Assembly (NCBI RefSeq): GCF_003063665.1
Contig: NZ_NESF01000001.1
Location: 62,001 to 126,000, forward strand
Reading direction: 5' to 3'
From: Limnohabitans sp. Hippo3
Lineage (GTDB): Bacteria > Pseudomonadota > Gammaproteobacteria > Burkholderiales > Burkholderiaceae_C
DNA: 64,000 nt
Under the pieces are notes generated by a model. The model did no database searches. It was given only the letters and a program-made list of their open reading frames with translations, and had not been told where the DNA came from. A program made the position numbers and the translations under genes. Below are positions 19,765-28,875 of the stretch, one piece after another; positions within the stretch are counted from its first letter, which is position 1, and every line of letters begins with the position of its first letter.

Positions 19765-19928
19765 CTGCCCAGGCGAACGGCGGATAACCCGTGTCTGGGT
19801 TCCATGGCCAGTTCCGGGCTGTGCGCTTCCCAGTGGTTCTGGGGTGGCCCCACGGCCACCGCGCTCCACGTCAGAGTGTTCCCGCCTGTTCTTTGAAAAG
19901 AGGGGGCTCCTATCGCCAGTCGCGCACT
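19765..19928 (-). promoter_or_regulatory. ZTP (pfl-type) riboswitch in the glyA leader
   Basis: Read on the minus strand, the leader has GTGCGC-GACTGGCG near its 5' end, CCACTGGGAA-GCGCAC in the middle and CGCCTGGGCAG at the 3' end. GTGCGC and GCGCAC form stem P1. GACTGGCG, CCAC(C/T)GGGRA and CGCCTGGGCA are the conserved blocks of the ZTP/pfl class as I recall it; GGCG and CGCC can form the pseudoknot. An enlarged arm with GGTGGCC/GGCCACC lies between. This class senses ZTP/ZMP, which builds up when 10-formyl-THF is short, and is known upstream of glyA. The aptamer ends about 58 nt before the glyA start. Confidence 0.75.
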
Positions 19929-19934
19929 TCGTTA

Positions 19935-19940
19935 GTGTAG
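19935..19940 (-). promoter_or_regulatory. Probable -10 element for the riboswitch-glyA-nrdR transcript
   Basis: TACACT on the minus strand lies 7 bp upstream of the riboswitch P1 stem. No strong -35 is seen at 17 bp. Confidence 0.4.
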
Positions 19941-19978
19941 CCGAGCGCTGCAGCCTTTCGGCTCGGGTCAGCCCCTGC

Positions 19979-20746
19979 TCACAACCGTGCCGCAGGGGTC
20001 TTGGCCACCAGAGCGGCGGTGTTTTGTTTTTCAGTGACTTTTTCCAGCTGCTTTTGCTCGGCCAAGACGCGGTCGACGTATTGGCTTTCCATGGCCTGAC
20101 CGGAAGACGCGCCATAAAGCGCCAGGGCTTCCTCCAGGCTGCTGGTTTGTTGCAGCAGGCTTTGCAAATGCCGGACGCCCACACGCACATTGGTCAGCGG
20201 GTCAAAAGCCGACAAGGGGCCGCCGAATTGGCCCAGGGCCTCGGCGTGGGCCTTGATTTCCAGCTGCATCAAGCCGACATTGCCTTGGCTGCCCGAGGCA
20301 AAAGGATTGAAACGGGACTCGATCGCCATGATGGCCAGGATCAGGCTGGGGGGCAGCTGGCTGCGCTCGCCCAAGCTCCAGGCCTCGGCCACCATGGCCC
20401 CCAAAGGCTCACTCGAGACGCGGTACTTGCGGCTGAGCCAACGGGTCACGGCTGCTTGGTCGGGCGTCAGGTCGCTCAGGATTTGCGTGGTCGAGCGGGT
20501 CGCTGCGTTGCTGGCCACAGGGGCTTCCACCGCCTCGGTTTGGCGGATTTGCAGCCAGCCCAGCAACATTTCGCTGGCCGCTGTTTGCAGGCTGGGGCGG
20601 GCCAAAAAGCCCAGACTCACGATCACGACCACCAGGCCGAACAGGGCCAGGCTGTGGCGGGTGATTTCGATAAAACCTTCTCGGACATCGGCGGCCCAGG
20701 TCTGCAGACACAGACCGAGGCGAGACATGTTCAATGACGCTGTCAT
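19979..20746 (-). CDS. Lytic transglycosylase, membrane-anchored
   Basis: Cleaves the glycan strand of peptidoglycan. The single transmembrane helix is near residues 34-49 (LALFGLVVVIVSLGFLA). The SLT domain starts around residue 115; catalytic Glu143 lies in AIESRFNPFASGSQGNVGLM, the family 1 ES...GLMQ signature. The length is 255. The start is ATG 20746 with GAGAGGA upstream. It precedes the glyA leader on the same strand. It is not the large Slt70 form. Confidence 0.85.
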   Translation of the reverse strand: MTASLNMSRLGLCLQTWAADVREGFIEITRHSLALFGLVVVIVSLGFLARPSLQTAASEMLLGWLQIRQTEAVEAPVASNAATRSTTQILSDLTPDQAAVTRWLSRKYRVSSEPLGAMVAEAWSLGERSQLPPSLILAIMAIESRFNPFASGSQGNVGLMQLEIKAHAEALGQFGGPLSAFDPLTNVRVGVRHLQSLLQQTSSLEEALALYGASSGQAMESQYVDRVLAEQKQLEKVTEKQNTAALVAKTPAARL

Positions 20747-21145
20747 AGCACTTCCTCTCGTAGCCAACGCGGGTGACGGATGTCAGCCTGCGCGGGTGGG
20801 TGGTGTGGGGGACGGGGCCTGCAGCGCACCGGGGTGCACCAGCAGAACCGGCCAAAGGTGGCAGCGGTATCGGGTTATCCCTAATCTTGGGATGGGCGAA
20901 TTCTAGGAATATTTAATATCAAGTCAACACTATCAAAAATTAAATTTATTTCATTTGATTATATAGAGCCGCTTGTGCGGTCGAAATCACAGGAGATTGC
21001 CGTGGATTGCGCTCAGAGGGCCGGGGCGGCCCAAATACCGGCGAAAATACGGGGTTGTCGTCCGGCCCGCTGCCCACTTTGTGGGTAGCGCCCGGCCCGA
21101 TGCTGATGCCGTATTTGGCATGGACCGTGTTTTAAAGTTTTTACC
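20747..21145. other. Intergenic region before the DUF349 gene
   Basis: About 400 bp. The middle (20905-20970) is strongly AT-rich with TATATA, a plausible promoter zone. The distal part (21031-21118) can fold into a long hairpin, described separately. No convincing gene; a 28-codon frame with a ribosome site at 21002 is noted elsewhere. Confidence 0.55.
21031..21118 (+). promoter_or_regulatory. Predicted structured RNA leader of the DUF349 gene
   Basis: CCAAATAC (21031-21038) can pair with GTATTTGG (21111-21118). Inside, CGCTGCCCAC and GTGGGTAGCG form a 10-bp stem over a TTT loop, extended by CCGG/CCGG (21062-21095). There is no T-tract, so it is not an ordinary terminator. It ends 27 bp before the GTG start. 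No known class is recognised. Confidence 0.4.
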
Positions 21146-23911
21146 GTGACTTCATCTTCAAAGCCTCTTGACCTCGCCGCGCTGGACTCCTTGACCGGGG
21201 GGGCTTTCCATGCCGCCACTTCAGGCGAGCGCAGCGCCCGTCTGCGCGAATGGCTCTCGACCGAACCCGCTGCCGACGCCCTGGCCGAGGTCTACCGCGA
21301 GATGGCCTCGCGCGACAAAGGCGCGGCCAAGCTCCTGAAGGAAAAGCTCGACGAGCTCAAGCGCCAGCATGGTCAGGACGCGTTGGCCAGCGACTGGGCG
21401 CACAAAGCAGAGCAGATGCTGCAAGCCCCGCGCCTGAACATTGGCGACGCCATGGCCTGGCAGCGCGACGCTGCCAAAGCGGGCGCACCCCTCTCGCGCG
21501 AGCCCTTGGCCAGTTTGAAGCTGCGTTTGGCCGAAGTGGTCAAAGGCGTGGAAGACCTGCAGCACCAGGTGATGGTGCAGCGCGAAGCCGCCGTCTTGCT
21601 GGCGCAGCGCATCGAAGTGCTCTCGACCAAGCCCATGGCCGAGGCCCAAGCCGGTTTGGCCGGGGTGCAGGCCGATGTGGCCCAGTGGCAAGCCCAAGCT
21701 GGGCAGCTCAGCACCAACCCCGTCTGGCCCAGCGTGGATTTGAAGTTCCCGGCCCAGCTCGATGCCGCGCAGAGCCAGCTGCAGGCCGTCTGGCAAGGTT
21801 TTTCTGCCGCCTTGGCGCTGGCCCAGCAAGCCCAGGCCGATGCCACCGCCGCCTTGCCCTCGGTGCCCGTGTGGGCCGATGAAATCCGCCGTTTGCGCGG
21901 CGAGGTCGTGGCGGACGTTCAGTCCCCCGCCGCAATGCCTGCGCCTGGCGATGCCGCCAAAGAGCCCAAGCCTGCCAAACCCAAAATGGACGCGGCCCAG
22001 CGCCAGGCCCTGCGCGAGCAGGCCCTCAAGGCCGTGACCGACGTGCTGGAAGCGCTTGAAAAACAGATCACCGAGAGCGAGGGCGCCCCCTTGCCCGAGG
22101 GGGTCAACGCTTTGCGTGCGGCCCTCAAAACCCACGGCAGGAACCTGGACACCAGCTTGGACGAGCGGGTGCACAAGGCCTTGACCGCAGCGGGTGACGC
22201 CGAAGGCTGGCAGCGCTGGCTGGCCGATCAGGTGCGCCAGACCCTGGTGGCCCAGGCTGAAGGCCTGCTGGACGCCGACAAGGCCCCCACCGTGGGCGGC
22301 CGCAAAATGCAGGACAAGCTGCGCCAATTGCGCGACAGCTGGAAGCAAACCGACCAAGGCGGCTTGCCCAACCATGCGCTGTGGAAGCGTTTCGATGCCG
22401 CTTGCAACGAAGCCTACAAAACCGTGCTGGCTTGGCTGGAGCAAATGAAAAAAGAGTCCGCCGACCACCGCGCCCAACGCGTGGCCCTGATGGACGAAGT
22501 CAAAGCCTGGACGGCGGCCAACGCCGAAAGCGAAGACTGGCGTGCCCAGTTGCGTGCCCTGCACCAGTTTGCCGACCGCTGGCGCAATGCGGGCCACCTC
22601 AGTGAAAAAGCCTTTGGCGAAATGCAGTCGCAGTGGAAGGCGATTTTCAAAGCCGCTGCCGCCCGCCTCGAAGCCGCCCAAAAAGCCAGCGTCGAACGCC
22701 GCCAGGCCCTGATCAACGAAGCCCGCGAGCTGGGCGCTGCGCCCGCTTTGCGTGTGGACGCCGTCAAGGCCTTGCAGCAGCGCTGGCAAGTCGAAGCCCA
22801 ATCGGTCCCGTTAGACCGCAAGACCGAACAAAAACTCTGGGAAGTGTTCCGTGCGCCGCTGGACGAAGCTTTCCAGCGCAAAGGCACCGAGCGCCACGCC
22901 TCGGCCGCCCCCTTGACCGCCCGTGACCGCGCCGTGATCGACGCATCCAAAGCCCTGGACGAAGCCAATGCCGGTGGCGATGCCAGCAAGATCCGCGCGG
23001 CCATGGCTGCGCTCGATGCCGCCTTGCGTGGCCAGGCGCAGGAAGCACAGGCTGCCAAAACTGCGGCAACCAGCGCAGCACCCGCTGTTGACCCAGCCTC
23101 TTCGCCTGCGCCTGCTGCTTCAGACCTGCTCGCTGATGAAGCCGCATCGGCTGCTGAGCCGGGCGAGGGCGCGGCTGTTGCCGAGGGTGAAGCCCCTGCT
23201 GCGCCTGTGGCCCCGCCCAAACCCGCCAAGCCTGTTGTGGCGGTGCGGGGCGATGACCGCCCCGGCCAAAAGAAAACAGAAGCCGTTGCAGGTCGCGACG
23301 GACGCGATGGCCGCCGCGATGGCCGACCCGGCGAGCGCGGTGCGCGTCCCGGGGCTGACCGAGGCCCTGGTCGCCCAGGTGAGCGTGGCGGTGAGCGCTT
23401 TGGCGACCGCGGTGGTCGTGGCGAAAGCCGTGATTTCCGCGAGGACCGCGGTCCGCGTCTGGGCGATGCCGCTTTCCGTGCTCAGCGCGAAGCCATGGAG
23501 CGTGCCGAAATGTCGCTGCGCAAACTGGCCGCGCAAGCGCACGGCGAAACCCTGACCCGCTTGATGAGCGCCTGGCAAGAGCGCCAGGCCGAAGCATTGC
23601 CCAGCGCACAGGAATTGGGCCGCGCCATCAACGCCGCGACCCGTCAGGCATGGGCGCAAGCCGTCAGCGCACCCACCAAGGTGCCCGCTGCCACGGCTTT
23701 GTTGCGTCTGGAAATGGCGGCCGAAGTGCCAACCCCGGCCGACAGCTTGAACGAGCGCCGCGCTTTGCAATTGCAGCTGCTGACCCAGCGCAACCAGCCT
23801 GGCCCCCGCGAAACCTGGGCTCAGGATGTGGCGCAGGTGCTGTCCGGCCCGCACGAAGAGGCCACGGCACGCCGCCTGCAAAACGTCTTGAAGAACCTGC
23901 TGCGCGGCTGA
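21146..23911 (+). CDS. DUF349 domain protein with an Arg/Gly-rich segment
   Basis: A 921-residue, largely helical cytoplasmic protein with no signal or membrane segment. Three DUF349-like repeats lie at about 390-455, 470-530 and 535-585 (for example LRDSWKQTDQGGLPNHALWK and LQQRWQVEAQSVPLDRKTEQ). An Ala/Pro linker runs from about 635 to 695, then an Arg/Gly/Asp-rich disordered tract at 698-772 with many RDG/RGG-like units. A helical C terminus follows. DUF349 proteins have no firmly known function; a nucleic-acid or ribosome link is only a guess from the RGG-like tract. The start is a GTG without a clear ribosome site. A strong terminator follows. Confidence 0.75.
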   Translation: MTSSSKPLDLAALDSLTGGAFHAATSGERSARLREWLSTEPAADALAEVYREMASRDKGAAKLLKEKLDELKRQHGQDALASDWAHKAEQMLQAPRLNIGDAMAWQRDAAKAGAPLSREPLASLKLRLAEVVKGVEDLQHQVMVQREAAVLLAQRIEVLSTKPMAEAQAGLAGVQADVAQWQAQAGQLSTNPVWPSVDLKFPAQLDAAQSQLQAVWQGFSAALALAQQAQADATAALPSVPVWADEIRRLRGEVVADVQSPAAMPAPGDAAKEPKPAKPKMDAAQRQALREQALKAVTDVLEALEKQITESEGAPLPEGVNALRAALKTHGRNLDTSLDERVHKALTAAGDAEGWQRWLADQVRQTLVAQAEGLLDADKAPTVGGRKMQDKLRQLRDSWKQTDQGGLPNHALWKRFDAACNEAYKTVLAWLEQMKKESADHRAQRVALMDEVKAWTAANAESEDWRAQLRALHQFADRWRNAGHLSEKAFGEMQSQWKAIFKAAAARLEAAQKASVERRQALINEARELGAAPALRVDAVKALQQRWQVEAQSVPLDRKTEQKLWEVFRAPLDEAFQRKGTERHASAAPLTARDRAVIDASKALDEANAGGDASKIRAAMAALDAALRGQAQEAQAAKTAATSAAPAVDPASSPAPAASDLLADEAASAAEPGEGAAVAEGEAPAAPVAPPKPAKPVVAVRGDDRPGQKKTEAVAGRDGRDGRRDGRPGERGARPGADRGPGRPGERGGERFGDRGGRGESRDFREDRGPRLGDAAFRAQREAMERAEMSLRKLAAQAHGETLTRLMSAWQERQAEALPSAQELGRAINAATRQAWAQAVSAPTKVPAATALLRLEMAAEVPTPADSLNERRALQLQLLTQRNQPGPRETWAQDVAQVLSGPHEEATARRLQNVLKNLLRG

Positions 23912-23935
23912 TGGGTCTTTCCCGCCGTTACATGC

Positions 23936-23965
23936 AAAACGGCCGCTTTCGATCGGCCGTTTTTT
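23936..23965 (+). terminator. Terminator after the DUF349 gene
   Basis: AAAACGGCCG and CGGCCGTTTT form a 10-bp stem over an 8-nt loop with a run of six T, 24 nt after the stop. It may also serve lpxH from the other side. Confidence 0.85.
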
Positions 23966-23995
23966 GATCGGCACGGGTCTTGAAAAGAAGGCCGT

Positions 23996-24775
23996 TTAAA
24001 GCCAATCGATCCGCTGTGAACCGCCGGCGCGCTGCAGCCTGAACACCTGCGCCCGCACAGGGGCGTGGTCCAGCGACCAGTCGCTCAGCACATGCCGTTG
24101 GGCGGTGCCCAGCACATGGTCAGCAGGGCGGTGGGTGTGGCCGTGAATCAGCCGATCCGCTTGGGCTTGGGCCAGCCAGAACTGGCTCATCTCCGGGTCT
24201 GCGTCGGCAAAGGTCATGCCCTCGTGCTTTTGCGACTCGCTGAGCGCACGCAAACTGCGGGCAAACGCCTGACGCTCTTCCAAAGGCTTGGCCAAAAACG
24301 CCTGCTGCCAGTCGGGGCTGCGCGCCTGCAGTCGGAAGGCCTGGTAAGGTTTGTCGTCGAGACAAAGCGCATCGCCGTGGGTGAGCAAAATGCGCTGGGT
24401 ACCCAGCGCGAGCAAAGTCGGGTCTGTCAGGGGCTGAACGCCACAGCGGCCCAGGTAATCCGGTCCCACGAGAAAATCGCGGTTGCCGGGCATGAAGCCG
24501 ACATGGGCGCGTTGTGCTGTTTGGCGCAACACCTCGGCACACGCTTGCAAAAAGGGGTCGAGTGCAGCGGCATCGTCGCCCACCCAGACTTCAAACAAGT
24601 CCCCCAGAATCAGCACCGCATCGGCAGGCGTGCGGGCCATGTAGTCGCGCCAGGCTTCAAAGGTGGCGGTCTCGGAGGCCTGCAGGTGCAGGTCCGAGAT
24701 CAGGTCCACGGTTTGCCATGTCGCTGGCGCGGTCAGCAAGCCGATGTTCGGCCGGGTGGTGCGCGGGTCCGACAC
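23996..24775 (-). CDS. lpxH: UDP-2,3-diacylglucosamine diphosphatase
   Basis: Cuts the pyrophosphate of UDP-2,3-diacylglucosamine to give lipid X in lipid A synthesis. The metallophosphoesterase motifs appear in order: ISDLHL, LGDLFEVWVGDD, GNRDF, LLTHGDALC and HGHTHRP. The length is 259. The start is a GTG at 24775, 11 bp after the ppiB stop, so it is probably cotranscribed with the two cyclophilins. Confidence 0.94.
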   Translation of the reverse strand: MSDPRTTRPNIGLLTAPATWQTVDLISDLHLQASETATFEAWRDYMARTPADAVLILGDLFEVWVGDDAAALDPFLQACAEVLRQTAQRAHVGFMPGNRDFLVGPDYLGRCGVQPLTDPTLLALGTQRILLTHGDALCLDDKPYQAFRLQARSPDWQQAFLAKPLEERQAFARSLRALSESQKHEGMTFADADPEMSQFWLAQAQADRLIHGHTHRPADHVLGTAQRHVLSDWSLDHAPVRAQVFRLQRAGGSQRIDWL

Positions 24776-24786
24776 GGCTCAGCCCA

Positions 24787-25293
24787 TCACAGTGCGACGG
24801 CTTTTTCGATCACGACGTCCTCTTTGGGCACGTCACCGTGGCCGCCGCGGTTGCCGGTTTTCACGCCTTTGATCTGGTCGACCACTTCGGTGCCCTTGAC
24901 CACTTTGCCGAACACGGCATAGCCCCAGCCTTGCATGGAAGGTGCGGTGTGGTTCAGGAAGTCGTTTTTCGCGACGTTGATGAAGAACTGCGCTGTGGCC
25001 GAGTGGGGCGCCGAAGTGCGGGCCATGGCCACGGTGTATTCGTCGTTTTTCAGGCCGTTGTTGGCTTCGTTCTCGATGGCCGCGTCGGTGGGCTTTTGGC
25101 TCATGCCGGGCTCGAAGCCGCCGCCCTGGATCATGAAGCCGGGGATGACGCGGTGAAAAATCGTGTTGTTGTAGTGGCCCTTGTTCACATAGGCCAGAAA
25201 GTTTTCGGTCGACTTGGGGGCTTTTTCAGCATCCAGTTCGAGGGTGATGACGCCGTAGCCGGTGATGTGCAGTTCGACTTGTGGGTTGCTCAT
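24787..25293 (-). CDS. ppiB: Peptidyl-prolyl isomerase, cyclophilin type (cytoplasmic)
   Basis: Catalyses cis-trans isomerisation of prolyl bonds. A 168-residue cyclophilin without a signal peptide: [46 protein letters not shown] and [12 protein letters not shown] cover the active site. It starts 4 bp downstream of a second, exported cyclophilin gene, giving a two-compartment pair. Confidence 0.94.
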   Translation of the reverse strand: MSNPQVELHITGYGVITLELDAEKAPKSTENFLAYVNKGHYNNTIFHRVIPGFMIQGGGFEPGMSQKPTDAAIENEANNGLKNDEYTVAMARTSAPHSATAQFFINVAKNDFLNHTAPSMQGWGYAVFGKVVKGTEVVDQIKGVKTGNRGGHGDVPKEDVVIEKAVAL

Positions 25294-25297
25294 GGTG

Positions 25298-25975
25298 TTA
25301 CTTCAACAAAGTGATGGATTGGATGACGACTGGCGTGCGGGGCACATCGGTCGGGAAGGGGCCGCCAGCGCCCGTAGGCGTGTTGCGGATTTTTTGGACC
25401 ACGTCCATGCCGGACGTGACTTTGCCAAAAACGGTGTAGCCGAACAGCTGGGGGGCGTTCAGCAGTTGGGCGCGGGCCACGTTCTCGTAAACGCGGCCCT
25501 GGTATTGAAATTTGGCCACCGGGTCACCGTCGGGGATCGGGGTCGGGTCCAGAAAAGCGTTGTCCACCACGTTGATGAAGAACTGCGCGGTGGCCGATTG
25601 CGGGTCGTTGGTGCGGGCCATGGCCAGCGTGCCGGTGGTGTTTTTCAGGCCAGCGGCCAGGGCCTGGCGGCCTTCGTGCGGCACGGGTGCGCGGGTTTTC
25701 TTCTCTTTGTATTGCGCGTCATAGCCGCCGCCTTGCACCATGAAGCCTGCAATCACCCGGTGAAAAATCGTGCCATCATAGTGCTTGTCGTTCACATACT
25801 GCAAAAAGTTGGCCACGGTTTTGGGGGCTTTGTCAGCGTAGAGCTCGGCTTCGATGTCTCCTATCGAGGTGCTGATGCGCACCTTGCTCACGCCGGAGGT
25901 CTGGGCCTGGCTGGCCATGGGCAACGCCAGAGCCAGTGTCAGGGCCAACGAGGTCAAAAAGCGGGAACGTCGCAT
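25298..25975 (-). CDS. ppiA: Peptidyl-prolyl isomerase, cyclophilin type (periplasmic)
   Basis: Like ppiB but with a signal peptide ([20 protein letters not shown], cleavage after ASQA at about residue 24). The catalytic core reads [20 protein letters not shown] and [17 protein letters not shown]. An insertion near residues 155-180 ([17 protein letters not shown]) distinguishes it from ppiB. The length is 225. It assists folding of exported proteins. It is the second gene after a TPR protein on the same strand. Confidence 0.92.
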   Translation of the reverse strand: MRRSRFLTSLALTLALALPMASQAQTSGVSKVRISTSIGDIEAELYADKAPKTVANFLQYVNDKHYDGTIFHRVIAGFMVQGGGYDAQYKEKKTRAPVPHEGRQALAAGLKNTTGTLAMARTNDPQSATAQFFINVVDNAFLDPTPIPDGDPVAKFQYQGRVYENVARAQLLNAPQLFGYTVFGKVTSGMDVVQKIRNTPTGAGGPFPTDVPRTPVVIQSITLLK

Positions 25976-26042
25976 GGTGTTCTTCCAATGGGTGCAAGGT
26001 GAGGCGGCAGGTGGCGTGCGGGATGGCGCGTCGGTGGTGGCC

Positions 26043-26555
26043 TCAAGGCGCCGACGACTTGAGCAGTTGTTCGGCCGCCTGGCGTTTGCTGGTCACGCGC
26101 GGCTGCGGGGCCGGTGCCCGGCTGGCTTTTTGGTAAGCCTCAATGGCCAGAGCAATGTAGACATCGCCCAGATTTTCCAGGGCCGTGCCGTAATCGGGCC
26201 GTGCGCGCACAGCGTCTTGCAACTGGGCCAGCGCCTCGGCATAGCGGTTTTGGCGGGCCAGCAGGGCGGCCAGGTTGTTGTGCGGTTCGGGCAGTTCGGG
26301 GAAGGACTGGGTCAAGGCCTGCAGGGTTTCCATCGCCTCGGCGGTCTGGCCCTGACCGTCTTGAATGCGGCTGAGCAAGAGGCGCATTTGCGGGTCGGTG
26401 GGGCGGGTCTTGAGGTGTTCCTGCGCTTGCGCTTGGGCTTTGGACCATTCGGTCGCCCCGATCAGTCGGTTCACATCCTGGTAAACGTCCGCTTGGGCGC
26501 TCACGCTGGACAGCAGCAAAAGACTGGTCAATACGAACGAAAGTAGAGCTTGCAT
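26043..26555 (-). CDS. Exported TPR protein
   Basis: A 170-residue product with a signal peptide (MQALLSFVLTSLLLLSSVSA, cleaved near residue 22). Tetratricopeptide repeats are visible from about 30 to 150, for example PEPHNNLAALLARQNRYAEA and YGTALENLGDVYIALAIEAY. It probably acts as a protein-binding scaffold in the periplasm. I use ATG 26555; a TTG nine bases upstream is possible. A TACAAT -10-like element lies upstream near 26630 on the minus strand. It heads the run TPR-ppiA-ppiB-lpxH. Confidence 0.78.
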   Translation of the reverse strand: MQALLSFVLTSLLLLSSVSAQADVYQDVNRLIGATEWSKAQAQAQEHLKTRPTDPQMRLLLSRIQDGQGQTAEAMETLQALTQSFPELPEPHNNLAALLARQNRYAEALAQLQDAVRARPDYGTALENLGDVYIALAIEAYQKASRAPAPQPRVTSKRQAAEQLLKSSAP

Positions 26556-26807
26556 GCGCGCCAAAAGTGTTGAATTCGGGCTGCCAGAAACTGGGAGCAG
26601 GGCCCCCGTCGGGGATATACTGAAGGGTCATTGTAGCGGAGGGCACGCGGTCATCAGGCCGTTGGCGGGGGCTGTTGCCCAGCCGGGAAGCGGGGCTTTG
26701 GGCCTTGTTTCTTTGTGTTGAGTTTCCTGAATTTCCCTGAGCCGATCAGATGCCGATGCCGGACACTGTCGTGTGGGTGGTTGTAATAAAAAAATCTTTG
26801 ATCTGAC

Positions 26808-28184
26808 ATGAGTCTGCGCATCTTCAACACGCTGAGCCGTGCTGTCTCCGAGTTTTCTCCGGCCGAGCCCGGTCATGTGCGCATGTATGTTTGCGGCATG
26901 ACGGTGTACGACCTGTGCCATCTGGGCCACGCCCGCTCGATGATCGCGTTCGATGTGGTGCAGCGTTGGCTCAAGGCCAGTGGCTACCGGGTCACCTATG
27001 TCCGCAACGTCACCGACATCGACGACAAGATCATCAAACGCGCCCTGGAAAACGGCGAAACCATCCGCGGCTTGACCGACCGCATGATCGAGGCGCTGCA
27101 CCAGGACGCCGACGCCCTGGGCATCGAACGCCCTCAGCACGAGCCCCGTGCCACCGACTACGTGCCGCAGATGCTCAGCATGATCGGCACGCTGGAGCAA
27201 AAAGGCCTGGCTTACCGAGCGGGCAATGGCGACGTGAATTATTCGGTGCGCAAATTTGCGGGTTACGGCAAGTTGTCCGGCAAGTCGCTCGATGAGCTCA
27301 ATGCTGGCGAGCGCGTGGCGGTAGAGACGGACAAGCAAGACCCGCTGGACTTTGTACTCTGGAAGAGCGCCAAACCCACCGAGCCGGAAGACGTCAAATG
27401 GGCCAGCCCCTTCGGCACGGGCCGCCCTGGCTGGCACATCGAGTGCTCGGCCATGGCCTGCGAACTGCTGGGCCAGACCTTTGACATCCACGGCGGCGGC
27501 GCGGACCTGCAGTTTCCGCACCACGAAAACGAGATCGCCCAAAGCGAAGGTGCCAACGGCCAGCCCCTGGCGCGTTATTGGATGCACAACGGCTTCATCA
27601 ATGTGGACAACGAAAAGATGTCCAAGAGCCTGGGCAATTTCTTCACCATCCGCGATGTGCTCAAAGAGTTTGATGCCGAGACGGTGCGGTTTTTCATCGT
27701 GCGCAGCCATTACCGCAGCTCGCTCAATTACAGCGACGTGCACCTGAATGACGCCAAAGGCGCTTTGAAGCGCCTGTACACCGCGCTGCAGGCTGTGCCG
27801 CCAGCCGTCGTGAAAATCGACTGGGCCGACCCCTTGGCCGCTCGCTTCAAAGCCGCCATGGACGAAGACTTTGGCACGCCCGAGGCGGTGGCTGTGCTGT
27901 TCGAGCTGGCGGGTGAAGTCAACCGCAGCGGCTCGGCCGAGCGTGCCGGCTTGCTGAAAAGCCTGGGCGGCTTGCTCGGTTTGCTGCAAACCGACCCCAC
28001 GGTTTACCTGCAGGCGGGTGCAGGGCTGGATGAAGCGGCCATTCAGGCGCAGATCCAGGCCCGGGCCGACGCCAAAAAAGCCAAAAACTTTGCCGAAGCC
28101 GACCGCATCCGCAACGATTTGCTGGCGCAAGGCATTGTGCTCAAGGATTCTGCGGCTGGCACCACCTGGGAGGCGGCTCAGTGA
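26808..28184 (+). CDS. cysS: Cysteinyl-tRNA synthetase
   Basis: Charges tRNA-Cys. The class I motif HLGHARS is near residue 38, with zinc ligands from [21 protein letters not shown] and [19 protein letters not shown] lies near residue 270. The length of 458 is family size. The stop overlaps the next gene by four bases (GTGA), showing translational coupling. It begins the run cysS-alkA-like-accA-tilS. Confidence 0.96.
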   Translation: MSLRIFNTLSRAVSEFSPAEPGHVRMYVCGMTVYDLCHLGHARSMIAFDVVQRWLKASGYRVTYVRNVTDIDDKIIKRALENGETIRGLTDRMIEALHQDADALGIERPQHEPRATDYVPQMLSMIGTLEQKGLAYRAGNGDVNYSVRKFAGYGKLSGKSLDELNAGERVAVETDKQDPLDFVLWKSAKPTEPEDVKWASPFGTGRPGWHIECSAMACELLGQTFDIHGGGADLQFPHHENEIAQSEGANGQPLARYWMHNGFINVDNEKMSKSLGNFFTIRDVLKEFDAETVRFFIVRSHYRSSLNYSDVHLNDAKGALKRLYTALQAVPPAVVKIDWADPLAARFKAAMDEDFGTPEAVAVLFELAGEVNRSGSAERAGLLKSLGGLLGLLQTDPTVYLQAGAGLDEAAIQAQIQARADAKKAKNFAEADRIRNDLLAQGIVLKDSAAGTTWEAAQ

Positions 28185-28828
28185 GCGCAGCCACACCCGC
28201 GGTGACACCCGTCACCCCCGCTTATTGGGCCGAGGCCTGTGCGCACCTGGCCAAAAAAGACCGGGTCATGAAAAAACTCATCCCCCAGTTTGGCAACGCC
28301 ATTCTGGAGACGCGGGGCGATGCTTTTGTCACTTTGGCGCGGTCCATCGTGGGCCAGCAAATCTCCGTGAAGGCGGCACAGTCGGTTTGGGACCGCTTTT
28401 CGGTGCTCCCCAAACGGCTCACCCCGGCTGCCGTGCTCAAGCTCAAGGTCGACGACATGCGGGCGGCCGGTTTGTCGGCCCGCAAGGTCGAATACCTGGT
28501 CGATTTGGCCATGCATTTCAGCTCGGGCACGGTGCACGTCAAGGCCTGGCAAGAGATGGACGACGAGGCCATCATCGACGAGTTGGTGGCGATCCGGGGC
28601 ATTGGCCGCTGGACGGCCGAGATGTTCCTGATCTTCCACCTCATGCGGCCGAATGTGCTGCCGCTGGACGATGTGGGCTTGATCAACGGCATCAGCCGCA
28701 ACTACTTTTCGGGCGAGCCGGTCAGCCGCAGCGATGCCCGTGAAGTGGCCCAGGCCTGGAGCCCCTACGCCACGGTGGCGACTTGGTATATTTGGCGCTC
28801 GCTGGACCCCGTGCCCGTGGCGTATTGA
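28181..28828 (+). CDS. DNA-3-methyladenine glycosylase, AlkA-type HhH-GPD
   Basis: Removes alkylated bases from DNA in base-excision repair. The helix-hairpin-helix is [13 protein letters not shown] at about 138-150; the catalytic Asp is the second of the pair in PLDDVGL (Asp164). [16 protein letters not shown] is the usual N-terminal motif. At 215 residues it is the short AlkA2-like form without the extra N-terminal domain. It starts at a GTG overlapping cysS by four bases. Confidence 0.88.
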   Translation: MSAATPAVTPVTPAYWAEACAHLAKKDRVMKKLIPQFGNAILETRGDAFVTLARSIVGQQISVKAAQSVWDRFSVLPKRLTPAAVLKLKVDDMRAAGLSARKVEYLVDLAMHFSSGTVHVKAWQEMDDEAIIDELVAIRGIGRWTAEMFLIFHLMRPNVLPLDDVGLINGISRNYFSGEPVSRSDAREVAQAWSPYATVATWYIWRSLDPVPVAY

Positions 28829-28875
28829 AGGGCTGGACAGCGCGTCCAGCCGGAAACAGAACAGAGGAGCCCAAC

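Noticed and set aside
19707..19978. 6S RNA in the glyA leader
   Set aside because: The hairpin pattern first suggested it, but the conserved blocks and P1 stem fit the ZTP riboswitch better and explain its place before glyA.
21002..21088. 28-codon frame with a GTG start and AGGAG upstream
   Set aside because: It lies in a region better explained as a folded leader, has no recognisable product and no evidence of conservation.
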